35,226 nucleotides of DNA from Hyphomicrobiaceae bacterium (GTDB lineage: Bacteria; Pseudomonadota; Alphaproteobacteria; Rhizobiales; Hyphomicrobiaceae). Of this stretch, positions 17,316 to 24,328 are shown one piece after another. A program made the translations under genes and the position numbers. The stretch lies in contig JAMXLN010000192.1 of assembly GCA_024281145.1 (NCBI GenBank), positions 1-35,226 on the forward strand. Reading direction: 5' to 3'. The first letter of the stretch is position 1. The number at the start of each line of letters is the position of its first letter. The notes under the pieces are model-generated. The model saw only the letters and a program-made list of their open reading frames with translations. It was not told where the DNA came from and ran no database searches.

Positions 17316-19432
17316 CCGGGGAACTGCCCGCCAACCTCAAGGCCAATCCGCGTCTTTCGCGGTGGCTGCGCTTCGATGCGACAGGCTTCATCGAACTGAG
17401 CCCCGGCAAGGTCGAGATTGGCCAAGGCATCCTCACGGCCCTGGCGCAGATCGCGGCCGACGAGCTCGACGTCGATCTAACGCGCATCCGCATGATCCCG
17501 GTGACGACGGCGGCGAGCCCAAACGAAGGCACGACCTCCGGCAGCCTGTCGATCGAACAGTCGGGGTCGGCCGTTCGACACGCATCTGCGCAGGCGCGCT
17601 CGATCTATGTGGCCGCCGCCGCCCGGCGCTTGGGCGTCGCCACGCAGACGCTGACGGTCGAGGACGGCACCATCGTCGGTCCCGGTAACCTGCGCACCAG
17701 CTATTGGGAGCTCGCCGACGACGCGCTGTTGCAGCGCGATGCCGTTGCCGGTGCCGTGCCAAAGATGCCCAGCGCGCGACGCGTTGCCGGCACACCCGCC
17801 GCGCGGCTTGACATCCCCGACAAGGTGTTCGGTCGGCCGCGTTTCGTGCACGATCTCATGCTGCCAGGCCTGCTCCATGGCCGTGTGCTCAAGCCCGCGG
17901 CTCCAGGCGCCAAGCTCACGGCGCTCGAGGAGGCGTCGGTGCGCGCCCGGCCGGGGATCGTCGCCGTGGTGCGCCACGGCAGCTTCGCGGGCCTCGTCGC
18001 CCTCACCGAAGCCGCCGCGCAAGCGGGAGTGGATGCCTTGCGCAAGGCCGCCACATGGAGCGGCGAGCCGATGCTGCCCGACGAGACCAATCTCGCCCAA
18101 TGGCTCAAGGGTGAGCCCGTTGAAACCACCATCGTTGCCGACAAGCGAGCGCCAACGCCGGTACCCGGCCTGCGCACGGTGCGTCGCCAATACAGCCGAC
18201 CGTTCATCGCCCACGCCGCCATGGCGCCCTCGTGCGCCATCGCGCAATGGAGCGGCTCGGACAGGGTCCACATCTGGTCCCATTGCCAGGGCGCGTACGG
18301 CCTGCGTGCCGACACCGCGCTCGCGTTGGGCATTCCACCCGAGAACATCGTCGTTGAGCACGTGGAGGGCGCGGGCTGCTATGGGCACAACGGTGCCGAC
18401 GATGTGGCCTTCGACGCCGTTTTGCTGGCGCGAGCCACCGAGGTCGCGGGCCGTCCCGTGCGCGTGCAATGGTCGCGCGAGGACGAACTCGCCTGGGCGC
18501 CGATGGGGGCCGCCATGGCGATCGAACTGGAGGCCGAGCTCGACGCGGGCGGCGACATCCTCGATTGGCGGAGCCAAGTGTGGAGCAACGGCCATGTGTC
18601 CCGGCCAGGACGCATGCCGATCCCCACGGTGCTTTCGGCTTCCCTGCTTGCCAAGCCGTTCGAGCGCCTCATCGCCTTCAACCCGCCAATGACGATGGGC
18701 GGCGGAGCCGAGCGCAATTCCGTGCCGCTTTATGATTTCGGCTCCATGCGTGTGACGTGCCACCGGCTGCTTACCATGCCGATCCGTACCTCGGCGCTGC
18801 GCACCCTTGGGGCGTTCGCGAACATCTTCGCCATCGAGTCCTTCATGGATGAGCTGGCGGCGGAGCGTGGCGAGAACCCGCTCGCGTTCCGGCTGCGCTA
18901 CCTCAAAGACGAACGCGCCCGTGGGGTGCTGGAGGCGGCCGCCAAACGCGCCGGCTGGAACGCATGGCGCAAGCGCGAGGGTGCCGGTCACGGCATAGCC
19001 TTCGGTCGCTACAAAAACTTCGGCGCCTACTGCGCGGTGGTGGCAGAGGTGGAGGGCGATGCCGACATCCGCGTGTGTCGGCTGGTGGTGGCGGTGGACG
19101 TGGGGGAGGTCGTCAATCCGGACGGTGTCGCCAACCAAATGGAGGGCGGCGCCATCCAGGCAACGAGTTGGACCCTCAAGGAGGCCGTGCGCTTCGACCG
19201 GCAGCGCGTCACCAGCGATACCTGGGAGACCTATCCCATCCTGCGCTTCTCCGAGGTGCCCGCCGTGGAGGTCGAGATTCTCAATCGGCCCGAGGAGAGA
19301 TCATTGGGCGCCGGCGAAGCTGCCCACCCGCCGACGGCCGCGGCCATTGGCAACGCCATATTCGATGCGCTCGGCGTGCGCGTGCGCGACCTGCCCATCA
19401 CCCGCGAGCGCATCATCGCCGCCATGGGCTGA
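17312..19432 (+). CDS. Molybdopterin-binding large subunit of xanthine-dehydrogenase-family enzyme (IorB/NicB-like permuted arrangement)
   Basis: ATGA overlap with small subunit; LSPGKVEIGQGILTALAQIAADELDVDLTRIRM, DIPDKVFGRPRFVHDLMLPGLLHGRVLKP, GAGEAAHPPTAAAIGNAIFDALGVRVRDLPIT. Confidence 0.92.
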   Translation: MTGELPANLKANPRLSRWLRFDATGFIELSPGKVEIGQGILTALAQIAADELDVDLTRIRMIPVTTAASPNEGTTSGSLSIEQSGSAVRHASAQARSIYVAAAARRLGVATQTLTVEDGTIVGPGNLRTSYWELADDALLQRDAVAGAVPKMPSARRVAGTPAARLDIPDKVFGRPRFVHDLMLPGLLHGRVLKPAAPGAKLTALEEASVRARPGIVAVVRHGSFAGLVALTEAAAQAGVDALRKAATWSGEPMLPDETNLAQWLKGEPVETTIVADKRAPTPVPGLRTVRRQYSRPFIAHAAMAPSCAIAQWSGSDRVHIWSHCQGAYGLRADTALALGIPPENIVVEHVEGAGCYGHNGADDVAFDAVLLARATEVAGRPVRVQWSREDELAWAPMGAAMAIELEAELDAGGDILDWRSQVWSNGHVSRPGRMPIPTVLSASLLAKPFERLIAFNPPMTMGGGAERNSVPLYDFGSMRVTCHRLLTMPIRTSALRTLGAFANIFAIESFMDELAAERGENPLAFRLRYLKDERARGVLEAAAKRAGWNAWRKREGAGHGIAFGRYKNFGAYCAVVAEVEGDADIRVCRLVVAVDVGEVVNPDGVANQMEGGAIQATSWTLKEAVRFDRQRVTSDTWETYPILRFSEVPAVEVEILNRPEERSLGAGEAAHPPTAAAIGNAIFDALGVRVRDLPITRERIIAAMG

Positions 19433-19443
19433 GGGGTGCACCG

Positions 19444-20145
19444 GTGCAGCTCGTCCTTTTCAGCGGTGGCGCAGCGGAGGGACTGGTGAACGGGCTGCGT
19501 CACGAATTCCAAATTTCCACGGGTTGCGAGATCGCCGGCACCTTCGGCGCAGTGGGGGCCATGCGCCAAAAGCTTCTCGCCGGCGCGCCTGCCGATCTTG
19601 TCGTGCTCACGGCGCCGCTGATTGCCGAGCTGGCGCGCTCAGGTCACGTGCGGTCGGGCTCCGCCGTCGATATCGGGCTCGTGTATACGGGGCTGGCCGT
19701 GCGCGTCGGCGATCCAACGCCGCGCGTGGGTGATGCGCGGGCATTGCGCGCGGCACTGCTGGCGGCCGAGGTCATCCACTTGCCGGACCCAAAGCTTGCG
19801 ACGGCCGGCATCCACTTCGCCAAAGTGCTCGACGGACTGGGCCTCGCTGACGAGGTGAGAACCCGGCTGCGACCCGCGCCCAACGGGGCCGCGGCGATGC
19901 GGGCGTTGGCCGCAGCCTCGGAACCGCGTGCCATCGGCTGCACGCAGGTGACCGAAATTCTCAACACGCCCGGCCTGGCGTTCGCTGGACCGCTGCCCGA
20001 GCCGTTCGAGCTCGTGAGCCTCTATACCGCGGCCGTCTGCACGCGTGCACAGCTGCCAGATGAGGCCGCGCGTCTCGCCACGCTCCTTGGCAGCGATGCC
20101 GCGCGCCCAATGCGCGACAAGGCGGGGTTTCGGCACCGCGCGTGA
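19444..20145 (+). CDS. ModA-like substrate-binding-domain protein without evident signal peptide
   Basis: GTG start 11 bp after the Mo-hydroxylase stop: VQLVLFSGGAAEGLVNGLRHEFQISTGCEIAGTFGAVGAMRQKLLAGAPADLVVLTAPLIAELARSGHV. Confidence 0.8.
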   Translation: MQLVLFSGGAAEGLVNGLRHEFQISTGCEIAGTFGAVGAMRQKLLAGAPADLVVLTAPLIAELARSGHVRSGSAVDIGLVYTGLAVRVGDPTPRVGDARALRAALLAAEVIHLPDPKLATAGIHFAKVLDGLGLADEVRTRLRPAPNGAAAMRALAAASEPRAIGCTQVTEILNTPGLAFAGPLPEPFELVSLYTAAVCTRAQLPDEAARLATLLGSDAARPMRDKAGFRHRA

Positions 20146-20162
20146 GATCGCGCCATTTCGGG

Positions 20163-21494
20163 CTAGCGGTCGAGATTGACGGGCTGGCCGGCGATGGCGA
20201 CGGAGAGATCGTCGGTCGACAGGAGCGAGCGGGCCACGCGGGCAACGTCGGCCCGCGTCACCTTGGCGAGTTGCGCCTTGCGCTGATCGACGAAATCGGG
20301 TCCCAGACCCTGCAGCTCTGCGCGCAGCATCTGCTCGGCGATCTTGGCGTTGGAATCCAGGCTCAGCACGAACGAACCGATGAGGTAGCTTTTGGCCGCT
20401 TCGACCTCCTCCTGCGTGGGCCCCTGCTCGGCCAGCGCCTTGAACTCGGCGCGGACGAGCTCCAGGCTCGTTGCCACATCTTTGTTGGGGCTGGCGAACC
20501 CGCCGATCAGCATCGACGAATGCTTGAAGTTATAGAGCAGGGTGTAAATCCAATAGGTAAGACCGCGCTTCTCACGCACCTCGCGAACGAGGCGGGCATC
20601 CGAACTGCCGCCGCCAAGGAGCTGGGCCAGGACCAGACCTGGGAAGTAGTCGGGATCGGTGCGATCGATACCGCGTCGGCCAAAAATCGTCACGGACTGC
20701 GGACCCTCTACGTCCACGACCGTCGGCTTGGGCACCCCTTTGGGTTGGACATCGGGCACGGAAGTAAGTTGGGGCTCGGCCGGCAGTCCGCCGAATATCT
20801 CGTCCAGCACTCGGCCAAGGGTGGCCGCATCGATGTCGCCGACCGCCGCCACGCGCAATCTCGCTCGCGCCATGATGCGTCGGCGAAAGTCCTCCAGATC
20901 GTCACGGGTGATGACCTTGAGCGACTCGGGCGTTCCCGAGATGGCGCGGGAATAGGTGTGCCCGGCGAAGGATTGTGCCATCCACTGGGCATTCGCAAGC
21001 TTATTGTTGTCGCCGGCCTCAAAGCCGGCGCGCGCCATGAGCTGGGCGCGCGTGCGCTCCAAAATGGCCGGCGCCAGCAACGGCTTGGTGATGGCGAGGT
21101 GCAAGAGCTCGGTGGCCTTGTCCAGGTTCTTGGTCAGCGTCTCGAAGTTGCCGAAAAAGCTGTCGCGGTCGGAATCGAAGGCCAGCCGCACCGACAGCCT
21201 CTCGATCTGTGTCTGGTACTCGGCGGCCGACAGGTCGCCGGCGCCTTGATCCAGCATGGCGGCGAGCAAGCCTGCGGTGCCCTCCTTGCCTGCCACCTCC
21301 TGCGCGCTGCCGCCATCGAACGCGAAGCGAATGGCGATGATGGGCAAGCTTCTTTCCTCGACCAGCCAGGCGGAAATTCCGCCGGGGCTGCGGATCTCGC
21401 GAATGTCCGCGGCGTAAGGCCTTGCCTCCCAGGCGCAGAGGCAAAAGAGCACCAGTGCGAGCCTAAATGCGGCGGCACGCAAAGCACCCGTCAT
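20163..21494 (-). CDS. M16-family peptidase-like protein lacking the HxxEH zinc motif
   Basis: Signal peptide; SPGGISAWLVEERSLPIIAIRFAFDGGSAQEVAGKEGTAGLLAAMLDQGAGDLSAAEYQ (LAAMLDQGAG replaces the HFLEHMMF zinc site). Confidence 0.88.
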   Translation of the reverse strand: MTGALRAAAFRLALVLFCLCAWEARPYAADIREIRSPGGISAWLVEERSLPIIAIRFAFDGGSAQEVAGKEGTAGLLAAMLDQGAGDLSAAEYQTQIERLSVRLAFDSDRDSFFGNFETLTKNLDKATELLHLAITKPLLAPAILERTRAQLMARAGFEAGDNNKLANAQWMAQSFAGHTYSRAISGTPESLKVITRDDLEDFRRRIMARARLRVAAVGDIDAATLGRVLDEIFGGLPAEPQLTSVPDVQPKGVPKPTVVDVEGPQSVTIFGRRGIDRTDPDYFPGLVLAQLLGGGSSDARLVREVREKRGLTYWIYTLLYNFKHSSMLIGGFASPNKDVATSLELVRAEFKALAEQGPTQEEVEAAKSYLIGSFVLSLDSNAKIAEQMLRAELQGLGPDFVDQRKAQLAKVTRADVARVARSLLSTDDLSVAIAGQPVNLDR

Positions 21495-22924
21495 CGGTGA
21501 GCCTCCGCAGGCTGCTTCTCGGACGTGGCGTTGTCGGCCGCCCGTTGGGGAATGAGATAGCCCGTCACCGAGGACTCGATCACCAGGTACTTGGCTGCGA
21601 CTTTCTTGACGTCTGCCGCCGTCACCTGCCCCACCTTGTTCGGCCATTCTTCAATGTCGGCAATGGAGCGCCCAATTACGAGATTGGAGCCGTAGCGCTG
21701 CGCCAATCCGGCCTGATTGTCGGCGCTATAGATGTAGCTGGCGATCATGGCGTTCTTGGCTTGCTCCAGCTCCTCGTCGCTGGGGCCCTCCTTGATGAAT
21801 TGGGCGATCGAGGCGTCGAGGGCCTGCTCCAGTGCCTCCTGCTTCACGCCGTCGCCGGCCACGGCGTAGAGCGTCAGCGAACCGCCGTCGAGGGCCACGG
21901 CAGAGAAGCTCGCGCCGGCATTGGCGGCGATGTTCTTTTCTTCCACCAGCTGGCGATAGAGGCGCGACGTGGGACCATCGCCCAGGATGATCGACAAGGT
22001 GTCAAGCGCTTCGGCTTCGTTGCCCTCGGCGGATTTATAGCTTGGGGTCATGTAGTAGCGCTGTAGAGCCAGATTATTCACGCGCGCATCCTTGAGCTCG
22101 ACGCGGCGCACGCCCCGCTGCGGCGGTTCGGTGGGGCGGGCCTCCCGCAACGCCCCCGGCTGGCGCTTGATCGGACCATAGACCTCTTGCGCGAGCTTTT
22201 TCACCTGGTCGGGCGTCACGTCACCCGCGACGACGAGGATGGCATTGTTGGGGGCGTAATAGCGTCGGTAGAAGGCGATGGCCGCGGCGCGGTTGAGCTT
22301 CTTCATCTCGTGCTCCCAGCCGAGCACCGGGATCCGATAGGGATGATTGAGGTAGAGGTTGGCGTTGATGAGCTCATCGAGGATGGCCAGCGGCTTGCTG
22401 TCCACCACGGAGCGGCGCTCCTGCAGCACCACCTCGCGCTCCGTCGCTACCTCGGCCTCGTCGAGGTTGAGGTTGCGCATGCGGTCGGCTTCCATCACCA
22501 TCGCCGTCTTCAAGTGCTCTTTGGGAAGGCGCTGGAAATAGTAGGTGGCATCATGCGAGGTCACCGCGTTGTCGCGACCCCCGAGCCGGGACACCGTGCG
22601 CTCCAGCTCGCCCGACTTGAGCTTCTTGGTGGACCTGAACATCAGGTGCTCGAGAAAGTGCGCTACGCCGGATTGCCCGGGGGCGTTGTCGGCGCCGCCC
22701 ACGCGGTACCACACCACATGGGTAACGACCGGCGCGCGATGATCGGGGACAACGACCACCTGCATGCCGTTGTCGAGCCAGAACTCGCTCGCACGACGCT
22801 GCGGTTCAGCACGCACGGGGACACAGGCAGCAGCGGCGACTATGGCCGCTGCCGCAAGCGATAGGAGGGCGCGGGCACGGCCGGTCGCCGCGGCCCCAAC
22901 ACCTCGACTAATCAACGCTGCCAT
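21491..22924 (-). CDS. M16-family zinc peptidase (catalytic member)
   Basis: Signal peptide; FWLDNGMQVVVVPDHRAPVVTHVVWYRVGGADNAPGQSGVAHFLEHLMFRSTKKLKSGELE (HxxEH). Stop/start ATGA overlap with the downstream paralogue. Confidence 0.94.
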   Translation of the reverse strand: MAALISRGVGAAATGRARALLSLAAAAIVAAAACVPVRAEPQRRASEFWLDNGMQVVVVPDHRAPVVTHVVWYRVGGADNAPGQSGVAHFLEHLMFRSTKKLKSGELERTVSRLGGRDNAVTSHDATYYFQRLPKEHLKTAMVMEADRMRNLNLDEAEVATEREVVLQERRSVVDSKPLAILDELINANLYLNHPYRIPVLGWEHEMKKLNRAAAIAFYRRYYAPNNAILVVAGDVTPDQVKKLAQEVYGPIKRQPGALREARPTEPPQRGVRRVELKDARVNNLALQRYYMTPSYKSAEGNEAEALDTLSIILGDGPTSRLYRQLVEEKNIAANAGASFSAVALDGGSLTLYAVAGDGVKQEALEQALDASIAQFIKEGPSDEELEQAKNAMIASYIYSADNQAGLAQRYGSNLVIGRSIADIEEWPNKVGQVTAADVKKVAAKYLVIESSVTGYLIPQRAADNATSEKQPAEAHR

Positions 22925-23112
22925 GGCTCCATCCTTGGGAGCGCTCAAGTCCGCGGCCAAGACCCACCCACCCGACGATTGCCAGAGCGATGGCATGATC
23001 CAAGAAACGACCAAACGCAAGGGCCAACAGAACGGGCAAGCCGGCGCCCCCTTCGCCATCGGCACCCCGAATGGATCCGCGACCCAAATCGCGCCTTAGT
23101 CGGACTGGCGGA

Positions 23113-23187
23113 GACTGGGCCTCGCGAGACTGGGCCTTGGGAGACTGGGTCTCGCGAGACTGGGCCTTGGGAGACTGGGCCTCGGCC
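23113..23187. repeat. 15-bp tandem array (5 units, alternating GACTGGGCCTCGCGA / GACTGGGCCTTGGGA)
   Basis: Units at 23113, 23128, 23143, 23158 and 23173; the last is degenerate. Confidence 0.93.
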
Positions 23188-23365
23188 CACTGGGATCGCT
23201 CAACCGGCCGCCGGCGAACCGGGGGTTGGTCGAACGGCGCTCAATCCTCGCGAGCGGAGGGGGGCCTTGGGGTAGGGGACACCACGCTCTCGGCCGGGCC
23301 ACATGGGTTTCCCGCAACGTGGGAAGCCCATGGGCCAGTGCGGCGGCCAGCGATCCAGGCGCTGG

Positions 23366-23623
23366 TCAGAACGTCATCTTGCTCAGACGGTCGAACAGGG
23401 CCTTGGCATCCTGCTCGTCACCCGCCTGGCACGCGTCGTAGGCGCGCAGAGCCATGCGGCTCACGCCGGCAAGCTGCTCGGCCGAGATCTTGGCATATTT
23501 CTCCCGGTCGAACTTCTCCCAGAAATCCTTGTAAAGGCGGCTGCAATCCATCTTGGTTTGCGCCGTCGCCGCTCCAGCCATCACGCCGAGCGCCACGAGG
23601 CCGATCAGTGTAGACCTGAGCAT
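23366..23623 (-). CDS. Small secreted protein of unknown function (85 aa)
   Basis: MLRSTLIGLVALGVMAGAATAQTKMDCSRLYKDFWEKFDREKYAKISAEQLAGVSRMALRAYDACQAGDEQDAKALFDRLSKMTF; signal peptide plus two Cys in a helical domain. Confidence 0.75.
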   Translation of the reverse strand: MLRSTLIGLVALGVMAGAATAQTKMDCSRLYKDFWEKFDREKYAKISAEQLAGVSRMALRAYDACQAGDEQDAKALFDRLSKMTF

Positions 23624-23795
23624 CTATAACCTCCGTTAGCTTGTCCTAGGGTTCGCTCTCGGGACACAGCAAAGCCTAGGATGCTGCGGCCCAGCCGAAG
23701 TTACAAGGCGGTTCCGCGCTAACTGTCAAGGTGAACCTCCCTGCGCCCGGCGCGCCCGGGCTAATCCCCGCCCAAAACCGCGCGAAATCGCCGAT

Positions 23796-23817
23796 CAGGT
23801 CCTGGGAAGAGGACCTG
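23796..23817. repeat. Perfect 8-bp inverted repeat / hairpin CAGGTCCT-GGGAAG-AGGACCTG
   Basis: Read directly in noncoding sequence; no T-tract follows. Confidence 0.6.
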
Positions 23818-24178
23818 GGGGGCCGGTGAACTTTGATCTCCTGCGCCGCCGCACGAGGGCCTGCATGAAGGCACGGCCGTCCCGTCTGCGCTCCTGCCTC
23901 GGGCGGCGTGAAGCCCGGCCGACAAGCTCGCCCCCTGCTGTGAGCATCACGAGCGCGCGCGGCTTGCCGGTGGGGGCTTTGTCCCGTGTTGGGGGTGAGA
24001 GCAGCGGCGTACCTCGTCCACCGCATCGCCCTTGGGCCGGGCGATCAGCACCCCAACTTGGCCCCCGAGCCTAAACGGGCGGCGCGATGGCATGCCGCTT
24101 GCTCCAACCCCCGTGACGCGAGCTAGTATGTCGAAGAGCCGGCGCAGGTCGCCTTGCGTGCAGCCAATGCGCTCATTC

Positions 24179-24292
24179 CTTAAGCAGACTGGCCTTAAGC
24201 AGACTGGCCTTAAGCAGACTGGGCTTAAGCAGACTGGGCTTAGACTGGGCTTAAGCAGACTGGGCTTAGACTGGCCTTTAGGCAGACTGGGG
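24179..24292. repeat. 15-bp tandem array CTTAAGCAGACTGG(C/G), about 8 units including 11-bp variants
   Basis: 15-bp units at 24179, 24194, 24209, 24224 and 24250; 11-bp units CTTAGACTGG(G/C) at 24239 and 24265; terminal 17-bp variant from 24276. Confidence 0.95.
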
Positions 24293-24328
24293 ACCACAGC
24301 CGGCACGCAACGTTGGGAGCTTGAGCAC

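Noticed and set aside
17477-19138. 553-aa ORF antisense to the Mo-hydroxylase large subunit
   Set aside because: The overlapping + strand frame has clear protein-family motifs. The antisense frame is His/Arg/Gly-rich without recognisable domains, as expected from high-GC codon bias.
20142-21500. 452-aa + strand ORF opposite the M16-like gene
   Set aside because: Antisense to a well-supported M16 protein with a signal peptide; no domain signature.
22945-23190. 81-aa minus-strand ORF with GPVSQ/GPVSR repeats
   Set aside because: No plausible protein outside the 15-bp DNA repeat, so it is treated as intergenic repeat rather than a gene.
24179-24292. CRISPR array
   Set aside because: Units are directly abutting 11-17 bp repeats with no unique spacers, and no cas genes are present. 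It is a simple tandem array.
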